This document shows positions 6,178 to 12,464 of a DNA stretch of 12,464 nt, piece by piece (position 1 is the stretch's first letter; every line of letters starts with the position of its first letter). The stretch is taken from contig JAGGSL010000067.1 of NCBI GenBank assembly GCA_021159125.1, positions 1 through 12,464 of the forward strand. The letters are read 5' to 3'. Below the pieces are notes generated by a model. It saw nothing but the letters and a program-made list of their open reading frames with translations. It was not told the origin of the DNA and ran no database searches. The translations under genes and the position numbers were made by a program. The DNA is from Thermoplasmata archaeon (GTDB taxonomy: Archaea; Thermoplasmatota; E2; UBA202; DSCA01).

Positions 6178-6849
6178 ATGCACATACCTGATGGATATCT
6201 GGGCCCCCTGACATGCGGGGTGATGTATTTGGTTATGATACCAATATGGTGGATGGCAGCAAAAGCAGCGAGAGAGAAGCTGGGTGATAAATCTGTTCCC
6301 GTGCTTGCCATGCTTACCGCAATCTCATTTCTTGTAATGATGTTTAACTGGCCAGTGCCTGACGGGACGACAGCCCACATGGTAGGCGGCACTTTAATTG
6401 CCATACTGCTGGGACCATGGGCGGCAGTAATAGGCGTCACAATAGCCCTTGTCATTCAGGCATTCTTTTTCGGAGATGGCGGCATAACTGCCCTGGGAGC
6501 GAACAGCTTCAACATGGCTTTTGTGCTGCCGTTCGTGGGCTACTATGTTTACAGAGGCATGAGAAAAATTCTGGGAGATAAGCCTTCCTCGGAGATGCTC
6601 GCTGCAGGCATAGGCGCATACGTGGGCATAAATGTTGCCGCGATAGCTGCCGCAATAGAATTCGGCATACAGCCATACATATCTCCAGGATACTGCCCCT
6701 ACGGGTTAAATCTTGCGATACCTGCAATGGCGTTCGCCCATTTAACGACGGCGGGCCCCGTTGCTGCTGTTGTTACGGCGCTGGTTGTGGGTTATATTAG
6801 AAAAAACCGCCCTGATTTGCTTGCCGAAGCAGCACCTGCGGAGGGATAA
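6178..6849 (+). CDS. cbiM: ECF-type cobalt/nickel transporter, substrate-binding membrane subunit CbiM/NikM
   Basis: The M subunit captures Co2+ or Ni2+ and, with the N, Q and O subunits, moves it into the cell. The N-terminus MHIPDGYLGP is diagnostic. In characterised homologs the metal is held by the Met1 amino group, His2 and a histidine at position 67. Here His2 is present and PDGTTAH places a histidine exactly at 67. The 223 residues contain about six or seven hydrophobic helices, and the motif GANSFNMAFVLPFVGY is typical of the family. The start is fixed by the GGTGA site 4 nt upstream, since family members require a mature N-terminal MH. It is the first gene of a four-gene operon, with the next start 1 nt after its stop. 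Nickel versus cobalt cannot be settled from this subunit; the operator-like repeat upstream favours nickel. Confidence 0.95.
   Translation: MHIPDGYLGPLTCGVMYLVMIPIWWMAAKAAREKLGDKSVPVLAMLTAISFLVMMFNWPVPDGTTAHMVGGTLIAILLGPWAAVIGVTIALVIQAFFFGDGGITALGANSFNMAFVLPFVGYYVYRGMRKILGDKPSSEMLAAGIGAYVGINVAAIAAAIEFGIQPYISPGYCPYGLNLAIPAMAFAHLTTAGPVAAVVTALVVGYIRKNRPDLLAEAAPAEG
6840..6845 (+). promoter_or_regulatory. Ribosome-binding site of the small subunit gene
   Basis: GGAGGG inside the end of cbiM lies 5 nt before the ATG at 6851. It decides that start over the 30-codon upstream extension of the same frame, which would lie wholly within cbiM. Confidence 0.7.
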
Positions 6850-6850
6850 A

Positions 6851-7162
6851 ATGGAAGAGTGGATGAAAAAGGCATGGATTGCAATAGGCTTTTTTGTTTT
6901 GATAGTGCCTCTGGGTATCCTTATAACATGGAATTACGGGGATGCCTGGGGGGAGTGGGGTAGCGTCAGCGATGGAAACACAACATGGGTGCCAAAAGAG
7001 TGCAGCGGAGGCGCTCCCCTGCCCGACTACAATGTGCCCGGATGGGAGAACAAGCTCATGGCGTCTCTCGGTTACTGGATTTCTGCGATAATCGGCATAG
7101 TAATGAGCGTTATAACAGTGCTGGGAGTTGCAAAGGCGATAGAGCTCTGGCGAAGGGAATAA
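6851..7162 (+). CDS. Small accessory subunit of the Ni/Co transporter (CbiN/NikN-like, PDGLE-type)
   Basis: This 103-residue protein has two membrane helices, about 9-26 and 77-95, joined by an outward-facing loop of about 50 residues rich in Trp and Gly. The end of the loop and the second helix (PLPDYNVPGWENK, then YWISAIIGIVMSV) resemble the PDGLE-type domain found as a NikN-like subunit or fused to NikM, more than enterobacterial CbiN. This is recognition by pattern only. Two loop residues often matter for metal entry in this family, but I cannot assign them. The start is set by GGAGGG 5 nt upstream and a 1-nt gap from cbiM. Its TAA overlaps the next ATG (TAATG), so translation of the next gene is likely coupled. 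Confidence 0.8.
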   Translation: MEEWMKKAWIAIGFFVLIVPLGILITWNYGDAWGEWGSVSDGNTTWVPKECSGGAPLPDYNVPGWENKLMASLGYWISAIIGIVMSVITVLGVAKAIELWRRE

Positions 7163-8016
7163 TGAGCAAATTTATTGATAAAACGCTGAGCAACGCAATA
7201 GGTTACATACAGCAGTCGATATATTCCGAAAAATATGCAAAAAGGAACGGATTGCTTCAGGGAATCGATGGCAGGGCAAAAATAATCGCCCTTCTGTTTC
7301 TTATAATATCTGCTGTTTACGCAAAAACGATTGATATGCTGCTTTTTTTTATAGTCCTGTCAATGATTCTTGCTGCCGCCTCCAAAATTCCCTTATCGTT
7401 TTTTATACCGCGCGTGTGGTTTTTTGTGCCTCTTTTCACGGGCATCATAGTCCTCCCTGCAACTTTGAATGTTGTGACTCCCGGAAAAGAAATTTTTACT
7501 CTGATGGCAATAAAAAGCTGGCATCTTTCCGTAACGAAGGAAGGTATCCACGCAGCTGCAATATTGATAGCAAGAGTTGCAGCGACCTCCTCATTTGCAA
7601 TTCTCATTACTTTGACAACAAGATGGAATGATGCCGTGGAATCAATGCATGACCTCAAGTTTCCGAAGGTATTTGTTCTTGTTCTTTCCATGTCATACAG
7701 ATATATATTTCTGCTCCTGGATATGGTAAAGAACATGTTGCTCTCGCGAAAAAGCAGGGTCATGGGAAAGGAAAAAAGCATGGGAAGCTGGAAGCTTTAT
7801 TCTCCGATAATAGCCTCTCTTTTCATGAAAGCATTTTCTCTCAACGGCAAGGTATATCATGCAATGCTGGCGCGAGGATTCGGAAATGAACCTCAGAGCA
7901 TGAAGAAAAAAAGCATAAGCATAAAAAGCGTTCTTTTTTTACTGCTGTGCACATCTCTGGCAATAGCGATGCTTATCTGCGAAAGGCAGGAGGTAGTCCA
8001 ATGCCTTCTCCCGTAA
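7162..8016 (+). CDS. cbiQ: ECF-type transporter transmembrane coupling subunit CbiQ/NikQ
   Basis: The Q (T) subunit couples the ATPase to the metal-binding M subunit. The start at 7162 overlaps the stop of the preceding gene, and gives MSKFIDKTLSNAIGYIQ, normal for CbiQ; the open frame upstream is a shadow of the previous gene. The 284 residues include helices at about 40-55, 58-74, 84-102, 130-150, 168-187 and 254-272. The long cytoplasmic part between about 190 and 250 holds the two short arginine motifs that dock into the ATPase: SRVM (Arg199) and ARG (237-239, in MLARGFGNEP). Its 3' end overlaps the start of the next gene by 16 nt. Confidence 0.93.
   Translation: MSKFIDKTLSNAIGYIQQSIYSEKYAKRNGLLQGIDGRAKIIALLFLIISAVYAKTIDMLLFFIVLSMILAAASKIPLSFFIPRVWFFVPLFTGIIVLPATLNVVTPGKEIFTLMAIKSWHLSVTKEGIHAAAILIARVAATSSFAILITLTTRWNDAVESMHDLKFPKVFVLVLSMSYRYIFLLLDMVKNMLLSRKSRVMGKEKSMGSWKLYSPIIASLFMKAFSLNGKVYHAMLARGFGNEPQSMKKKSISIKSVLFLLLCTSLAIAMLICERQEVVQCLLP
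7989..7994 (+). promoter_or_regulatory. Ribosome-binding site of cbiO
   Basis: GGAGGT lies 6 nt before the ATG at 8001, inside the end of cbiQ. It selects this start over an in-frame ATG 54 nt upstream. Confidence 0.75.
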
Positions 8017-8849
8017 TAGAACTGCATAACGTTTCATACACATATCCCGACGGAACAGAAGCGCTCAAAAACATAACAGCAAAAATATTTGAAGGTGAAA
8101 GCGTCGCAATCGCAGGACCCAACGGCGCAGGTAAAAGCACGCTGCTTCTCATCATGGGAGGGTTGCTTGCACCATCCTCCGGCGAGGTAAAGATTTTTGG
8201 CAAAAAAATTGACGGGAAGATGATAAGCAATGTGAAGAAGATGTACGAGGTGAGAAAAAAAATGGGCATTGTTTTTCAGGATCCGGACGTGCAGCTTTTC
8301 TCGTCAACTGTGCATGATGACGTTGCATTCGGGCCGATTCATCTTGGCATGAGCATGGACGAGGTTGAAAGCAAAGTGAGTGATACGCTCAAATTTTTAG
8401 GGCTGGAACATGTTGCTGAGAAGCATCCCTACGAACTGAGCGGCGGCGAAAAAAGAAAGGCGGCAATCGCAACCGTCCTTGTTTCGTCTCCTGACGTGCT
8501 GCTGCTTGATGAGCCGACCGCAGACCTTGACCCGAAAAGCAGGAAAGAGTTTGTGGAACTGCTCAAAAAGTTAAAAGATGGGGGAAAAACAATAGTCATA
8601 GCCACGCATGACATGGAGATGCTTCCTGAAATTGCAGAAAAGATATTTGTTATCGACAGGGAAAACATAACAGAGGGAAATTTAAGGGATGTGCTCATGG
8701 ACGAAAAGTTGCTTGAGGAGGCAAACCTTGATGTGCCTCTTGTTGCCCGTCTTTTCAAAATGCTTGAAAGTTCCGGTTTAAACTGCGATGAGATTCCATT
8801 CAATACAGACGGCGCAATTGAAAAAATAAGGAATATGGTTAACGGTTAA
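8001..8849 (+). CDS. cbiO: ECF-type transporter ATP-binding subunit CbiO/NikO
   Basis: This ABC ATPase of 282 residues powers the Ni/Co transporter. Visible motifs in order are the A-loop aromatic in VSYTYPDG, Walker A GPNGAGKST (39-47), Q-loop Gln93 (VFQDPDVQLFS, the CbiO/EcfA form), signature ELSGGEKRK (145-153), Walker B VLLLDEPTADLDP with catalytic Glu171, and switch His203 (ATHDM). The signature carries Glu instead of the usual Gln in LSGGQ, which is seen in some archaeal members. The last 60 residues form the usual C-terminal extension. GGAGGT 6 nt upstream supports the start. The gene ends head-on with the next one, overlapping it by 11 bp. Only one ATPase gene is present, so a homodimer is expected. 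Confidence 0.95.
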   Translation: MPSPVIELHNVSYTYPDGTEALKNITAKIFEGESVAIAGPNGAGKSTLLLIMGGLLAPSSGEVKIFGKKIDGKMISNVKKMYEVRKKMGIVFQDPDVQLFSSTVHDDVAFGPIHLGMSMDEVESKVSDTLKFLGLEHVAEKHPYELSGGEKRKAAIATVLVSSPDVLLLDEPTADLDPKSRKEFVELLKKLKDGGKTIVIATHDMEMLPEIAEKIFVIDRENITEGNLRDVLMDEKLLEEANLDVPLVARLFKMLESSGLNCDEIPFNTDGAIEKIRNMVNG

Positions 8850-9132
8850 GAATTCGGTTCTTCAGAGTATTTATGAGTGACATAACATCTGCCGCTTCTT
8901 TCATGTAAAAGAGATAATGCTTTCCCTCAGCCGTTATGCTCATTTTTTTGTATATTTTTCCTACAATGCTCATATCTGTTATTTTGCTTATTGGAATGTC
9001 TATGCTTCTTTTGCCTGCAAGCGGTTGAAAGGAGAGCTTGGCAGATGTCACAAAAAATGTTCCTATCGCCCTTGTCTTCCCTGAACGCAGATTTGCCTTC
9101 CTGCGAAGCAGTACTTTTCCGTCTATTGCCAC
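8839..9132 (-). CDS. Small GRAM/PH-like domain protein
   Basis: This 97-residue soluble protein is almost entirely a beta-rich module. VLLRRKANLRSG.TRAIGTFFVTSAKLSFQPL, then RSIDIPISKITDMSIVG, then MSITAEGKHYLFYM and a final amphipathic helix (AADVMSLINTLKNRI) follow the pattern of GRAM and bacterial/archaeal PH domains. Such modules often bind lipids or proteins, but no ligand can be named here. The start codon is GTG at 9132, supported by a TATA-like stretch centred about 27 nt upstream that would give a leaderless transcript. It lies 35 nt after hppA and might also be read from it. Its last codons overlap the end of cbiO on the other strand. Confidence 0.75.
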   Translation of the reverse strand: MAIDGKVLLRRKANLRSGKTRAIGTFFVTSAKLSFQPLAGKRSIDIPISKITDMSIVGKIYKKMSITAEGKHYLFYMKEAADVMSLINTLKNRILNR

Positions 9133-9151
9133 ATTATTGTATAAGGCAAAT

Positions 9152-9166
9152 GCTTTAATTTTTTAT
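9152..9166 (-). promoter_or_regulatory. Candidate TATA box of the GRAM/PH-like gene
   Basis: On the minus strand this reads ATAAAAAATTAAAGC, centred about 27 nt before the GTG at 9132. The spacing fits transcription starting at the start codon. It overlaps the hppA-distal spacer and is pattern-based only. Confidence 0.35.
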
Positions 9167-9167
9167 C

Positions 9168-11171
9168 CTACAGGAATTTGATGAACAGTGGCAGGAACAC
9201 AAGCGATACGATGGACATGAGTTTTATGAGTATGTTGAGCGATGGCCCGGAAGTATCCTTGCACGGGTCGCCAACTGTATCGCCAACCACCGCAGCCTTG
9301 TGGGCGTCGCTTCCCTTACCGCCGAAGTTGCCTGACTCGATGTATTTCTTTGCATTGTCCCATGCAGCACCTGCATTTGCAAGGAATATCGCAAGCAGGA
9401 AGCCGCTGGCTGTGGCGCCTGAAAGCAGACCGACAAGGGCGCCAATGCTCCATATACCTATAATGAGGGGAGTTACAACTGCGATAACAACCGGCAGAAT
9501 CATTTCCCTCAATGCTCCTCTTGTCGCTATCTTGACGCACCGTTCATAGTCAGGCTTTCCCTCGCCTTTTAGAATGCCCAGCTCTCTGAATTGCCTTCTG
9601 ACTTCATCAACCATCTTCTCTGCAGCCCTTCCGACAGCACCCATCGTCAGAGCGGAGAAAATGAACGGAAGCATTGCCCCTATGAACAGACCTGCCATGA
9701 CTTCAGGCTGCGTGAGAGAGATATTGACCGCTATACCCTCATTCTCCACCGACTTGACAAATGTGAAGACAAGCGCCAGTGCGGTTATCGCAGCAGAGCC
9801 AATTGCAAAACCCTTCCCCATTGCAGCCGTGGTGTTTCCAACAGCATCAAGGCTTTCCGTCTTCTTTCTGATATCCTCACCCATTTCAGCCATTTCGGCT
9901 ATTCCCGCAGCATTGTCAGCAACAGGCCCGTAGCAGTCTGTGGCAAGGGAGATGCCGAGCGTGGAAAGCATTCCCACAGCGGCAAGAGCAACGCCGTAAA
10001 CGTCGTAATAATTATAGGCGATAATCATTGCAACTGCTGTTGAGAGTATTGGAATGAATACGCTCATCATTCCTATGGAAAGGCCCTGTATAATCTCGGT
10101 TGCTGCACCTGTTGTGGCTGCCTCCGCTATTTTCTTTGCAGGAGTACGCTGGTCTGATGTGAAGTATTCAGTAGCAAGCCCTATGATTATGCCGTCCACA
10201 AGCCCCACGAATATTGCGTAGAAAGGATTGAGAGAAGGCATTGTGTAATACGTTGCTATGAACGCAAGAATGGCAAATATTATTGCAGAGCCGAAAAGAC
10301 CGTTCCTCATGGCAGTGTATGCGTTCTTCTCGCTCCTGACAAATGTGAGGGCTATAATCGAGGAAAATATGCCTATTCCTGCGATGAGGAGAGGATATAC
10401 TGTTTCTGGTGCAGTGGCGGCATATCCGACAAGTATTGCAAGCGTTATTGAAGCGATTAGGGAATCAACATATGATTCGAACAAATCTGCGCCCATTCCT
10501 GCGACATCACCAACATTGTCGCCCACATTGTCCGCAATAACAGCAGGATTTCTGGGATCATCTTCCGGAATGCCAGCTTCCACTTTTCCCACTATGTCTG
10601 CGCCCACATCTGCTGATTTTGTATAAATGCCGCCCCCAACTCTGGCAAAAAGGGCGATGCTGCTTGCCCCAAAGCCAAAGCCGAAGAGAATGCTCGATAG
10701 AGAAGCATGGTCAATGAATGCCTGGTAAAAAATGTAAACGCCTATTATGCCAAGCCCGACAACGGAAAGACCCATAACTGCGCCTGATGAGAACGCTATT
10801 CTCAAGCCGTTGCCGAAGCTTTTTTTCACTCCTTCGGCAGCCCTTGCATTAGATTTGGTCGCAATGCGCATGCCTATGTTCCCAGCAAGAGCGGAGAATA
10901 TGGCGCCAACGAGGAATGATATGGATGCTTCCCATGGCATGTCTGTGTAGAATGACATTGCCAGAAGCGCAGCCATGACAATGACTACGAAAATGGATAT
11001 GATTTTGTATTCCTCGTTCAGGAAAGTCATCGCTCCCCTGTGTATGCTGTTCATCAATTCTTTCATCCTTTTGTTGCCCGGAGATTTGGAAGAAACAAAA
11101 TATGCCAGATATGCGGCAACAAGGATTGCAACAACACCTGCAACAAGCGGTATAACGCCTACCCAATCCAT
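9168..11171 (-). CDS. hppA: Membrane-bound ion-translocating pyrophosphatase, K+-dependent type
   Basis: This integral membrane enzyme hydrolyses pyrophosphate to phosphate and uses the energy to pump Na+ or H+ out of the cytoplasm. The 667 residues form about 16 helices, within the family's usual size. Active-site segments are intact: DVGADIVGKVEAGIPEDD (188-205), DNVGDNVGD (214-222), DNAAGIAEMAEM (419-430) and GDTVGDPCKDTSGPS (630-644). The cation site reads GNTTAAMGKG with Ala449 and Gly452; K+-independent enzymes have Lys at the former place, so K+ dependence is expected. In the ion gate helix, DLFESY puts Glu232 where Na+-pumping and some K+-dependent H+-pumping enzymes carry it, so the pumped ion cannot be fixed. 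A TATA-like box about 26 nt before the ATG suggests a leaderless mRNA. Confidence 0.97.
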   Translation of the reverse strand: MDWVGVIPLVAGVVAILVAAYLAYFVSSKSPGNKRMKELMNSIHRGAMTFLNEEYKIISIFVVIVMAALLAMSFYTDMPWEASISFLVGAIFSALAGNIGMRIATKSNARAAEGVKKSFGNGLRIAFSSGAVMGLSVVGLGIIGVYIFYQAFIDHASLSSILFGFGFGASSIALFARVGGGIYTKSADVGADIVGKVEAGIPEDDPRNPAVIADNVGDNVGDVAGMGADLFESYVDSLIASITLAILVGYAATAPETVYPLLIAGIGIFSSIIALTFVRSEKNAYTAMRNGLFGSAIIFAILAFIATYYTMPSLNPFYAIFVGLVDGIIIGLATEYFTSDQRTPAKKIAEAATTGAATEIIQGLSIGMMSVFIPILSTAVAMIIAYNYYDVYGVALAAVGMLSTLGISLATDCYGPVADNAAGIAEMAEMGEDIRKKTESLDAVGNTTAAMGKGFAIGSAAITALALVFTFVKSVENEGIAVNISLTQPEVMAGLFIGAMLPFIFSALTMGAVGRAAEKMVDEVRRQFRELGILKGEGKPDYERCVKIATRGALREMILPVVIAVVTPLIIGIWSIGALVGLLSGATASGFLLAIFLANAGAAWDNAKKYIESGNFGGKGSDAHKAAVVGDTVGDPCKDTSGPSLNILIKLMSIVSLVFLPLFIKFL

Positions 11172-11191
11172 GAGGCTGGGAATGCAGAAAG

Positions 11192-11204
11192 AATATTTAA
11201 ATAT
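11192..11204 (-). promoter_or_regulatory. Candidate TATA box of hppA
   Basis: The near-palindromic AATATTTAAATAT is centred about 27 nt before the hppA ATG, so transcription would start at or within a base or two of the start codon. It is the most convincing archaeal promoter in the window. Confidence 0.6.
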
Positions 11205-11268
11205 TGAGGAAATTTAAGAATTGTAGAGTACGGAAATTATTTCGCCATAACTTTATAATGGAGGGGTT

Positions 11269-11382
11269 ATGAGAACAAAAACTTCGGATATTCTGAGTTT
11301 AACGCAATTCTGCAGTGTTGAATACAAATATTTTTTCGCTTTTTTATTTTTTCTTCATTTTCAATCATATCACACGAGATAA
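11269..11382 (+). CDS. Possible 37-aa ORF or small RNA in the hppA-phoU spacer (doubtful)
   Basis: A short plus-strand frame starts at an ATG 2 nt after GGAGGGG and ends in TAA inside the 3' end of the phoU-like gene. The product would be MRTKTSDILSLTQ, then a Phe-rich hydrophobic stretch. CTTTATAAT at 11251-11259 could be a TATA box, but it lies too close to the ATG for the ORF to be translated from it; a transcript from there would begin near 11280. The T-rich run at 11331-11358 resembles an archaeal terminator on this strand. So this is either a chance frame, a tiny gene, or a short RNA of roughly 60-80 nt. Confidence 0.2.
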   Translation: MRTKTSDILSLTQFCSVEYKYFFAFLFFLHFQSYHTR

Positions 11383-12365
11383 TTTATGACATATTCCGCC
11401 AGGTCACCCGAATACTCGCCCACCCTTCTTATGCTCTCGCTAATGTAGCCAATGGAAAGCGCCTTTTTCCCCTTCTGTTTGAGAGCAATGTTGCCTATCT
11501 CCTCACATTTTGCTACCAGCGACGATATACGTTCAATGTTTTTGTTGGCAGCCCCTATGTCTTCTCCAAAAAATGCCCCCATGCTATCATTGAAAATTTT
11601 GACCGAAGTGTCGCCAGCAGATAAAATCAAATCGATAATGCTTCCCTCCAGTTTCTCCCCCATCAGATTAATGTTATTTTTCGATATGGCAACAGCATGG
11701 TCGCCTATTCTCTCTATAATTCTGCTTATGAGTGAGTAGTTGGCTATTTTTTTGGACGACAGACCCAGCGGTTCGGCGAGCAGTGCATTTTTTGATATCG
11801 CATTGTACTGCCTTGAGATAAGCCAGTGCAATCTGTCAACCTCATCATCCCTCGCAATTATGTCTCTTGACAGTGCCTCATCACCATGGCGCAAAGCAAA
11901 TAGGGCGTCTTTATGCATATTGCTTACAATTGAGCTTATCCTTTTGATTGCCTTGTCAAAGGGCATTTCTGCGGGGTTCAGCAAATCCTTTATTGTTATT
12001 GAATTTGATGTCTCCTCTATAATCTCGAGTCCTATCATGCCCCTCACGAATTTTCTCACCATTTTGCTGAGTGAAGGAGACATTCTATCCCTTGATTTTA
12101 CGACAATAACATTATACCCTTCTATGTAAGCGCCCACAAGCATTCTGAATAAATATATGGGTTTCTCAATACTGCTGACATCAAATTCTTTCTCCCTCTG
12201 CATCTGCTCGCTGCTTATCTTTGGCATGAGTAAAAGAGAGCCGTCATTCCTGGCAATTATGCCAACACTATCATTCTTCTTAATTCCCTGAGACTTTGCC
12301 CATCCCTTTGGCAGGGAAACGATGAAGGATGCACCTCCTGTCATCTGTATTTTTCTTATTTCCAT
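11370..12365 (-). CDS. PhoU-domain protein with N-terminal AbrB-like DNA-binding domain
   Basis: PhoU proteins tune phosphate uptake through the Pst transporter and its signalling, and many archaea carry a fused AbrB/SpoVT-type DNA-binding domain. Here residues 1-48 (MEIRKIQMTGGASFIVSLPKGW, then DGSLLLMP) match the swapped-hairpin AbrB fold. After a linker with its own alpha/beta part (65-130), two three-helix PhoU repeats follow, about 135-230 and 240-331. Acidic metal-site motifs are visible: RDDEVDRLH (172-180), RIIERIGDHAV (215-225) and RRVGEYSGDLAEY (313-325). The 331 residues fit this archaeal subgroup. No pst genes are in the window. Its nearest downstream neighbour, hppA, releases phosphate. 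A TATA-like box about 24 nt before the ATG points to a leaderless mRNA. Confidence 0.9.
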   Translation of the reverse strand: MEIRKIQMTGGASFIVSLPKGWAKSQGIKKNDSVGIIARNDGSLLLMPKISSEQMQREKEFDVSSIEKPIYLFRMLVGAYIEGYNVIVVKSRDRMSPSLSKMVRKFVRGMIGLEIIEETSNSITIKDLLNPAEMPFDKAIKRISSIVSNMHKDALFALRHGDEALSRDIIARDDEVDRLHWLISRQYNAISKNALLAEPLGLSSKKIANYSLISRIIERIGDHAVAISKNNINLMGEKLEGSIIDLILSAGDTSVKIFNDSMGAFFGEDIGAANKNIERISSLVAKCEEIGNIALKQKGKKALSIGYISESIRRVGEYSGDLAEYVINYLV

Positions 12366-12383
12366 GATATGAAATGCAATTGA

Positions 12384-12393
12384 CTTTTATATA
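12384..12393 (-). promoter_or_regulatory. Candidate TATA box of the PhoU-like gene
   Basis: On the minus strand this reads TATATAAAAG, centred about 24 nt before the ATG at 12365, consistent with a leaderless transcript. The whole stretch 12383-12464 is extremely AT-rich, so other TATA-like matches further upstream cannot be excluded. Confidence 0.5.
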
Positions 12394-12464
12394 TTTTTAT
12401 TTTTATTTAAATAATCTATATTTTTTATATATATTTATATATTTTATTTCGAAAACATATATAT

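Noticed and set aside
6761..6850. 30-codon upstream extension of the small transporter subunit
   Set aside because: It lies wholly inside cbiM; a strong GGAGGG site 5 nt before the ATG at 6851 gives the real start.
8848..8862. AAGAA-TTCGG-TTCTT hairpin just after cbiO as a terminator
   Set aside because: The 5-bp stem is AT-rich and no T tract follows; it also overlaps the coding end of the convergent gene, so chance is likely.
9178..10950. Several long plus-strand open frames opposite hppA
   Set aside because: They are shadows of a gene with a complete and unmistakable family match; their products show no recognisable motif or sensible composition.
12383..12464. AT-rich end of the window as a replication origin or repeat
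   Set aside because: It is low-complexity AT sequence with no clear origin boxes or regular iteration; a promoter spacer for the PhoU-like gene explains it adequately.

Overview
The window looks like a piece of an archaeal chromosome, probably from a euryarchaeal lineage near Thermoplasmatota; this placement is an inference. The evidence is a tRNA-splicing endonuclease with two fused repeats per chain, TATA-like boxes about 26 nt before several start codons (leaderless transcripts), an AbrB-PhoU fusion protein, and a stand-alone PurQ of 271 residues. Base composition is fairly even, with AT-rich promoter spacers. No rRNA, tRNA, CRISPR array or complete insertion sequence was seen.

Layout. 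Bases 1-2904 hold three minus-strand genes: purQ, then endA 20 nt downstream, then a secreted class I glutamine-amidotransferase-like (BPL_N type) protein that runs off the left edge. Bases 2905-3039 are non-coding but contain nested hairpins. Bases 3040-6056 hold three more minus-strand genes: two tandem paralogous secreted subtilisin-like (S8) proteases and, after the downstream one, a probable 56-residue membrane protein. Bases 6057-6177 are a divergent promoter region. It carries a perfect inverted repeat (GTATTAC, 14 nt, GTAATAC) just before a plus-strand four-gene metal-uptake operon: CbiM/NikM, a small CbiN/NikN-like subunit, CbiQ/NikQ and CbiO/NikO (6178-8849). This operon converges on, and overlaps by 11 bp, a small GRAM/PH-like protein gene. 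Upstream of that gene on the minus strand are a K+-dependent membrane pyrophosphatase (hppA) and an AbrB-PhoU phosphate-regulator-like gene.

How the genes fit together. The ECF-type operon should import Ni2+ or Co2+. The metal ligands of the M subunit are intact, and the operator resembles the NikR half-sites described in some bacteria, which favours nickel and metal-dependent repression. HppA pumps Na+ or H+ using PPi and releases phosphate, so an adjacent PhoU-like regulator is plausible company. The proteases and the amidotransferase-like protein are exported, and the proteases carry many N-glycosylation sequons. The less ordinary features are the duplicated proteases with a shared C-terminal box and a 62-bp identical tract, the structured intergenic element at 2956-3059, the tiny membrane gene, and the putative NikR-like operator.
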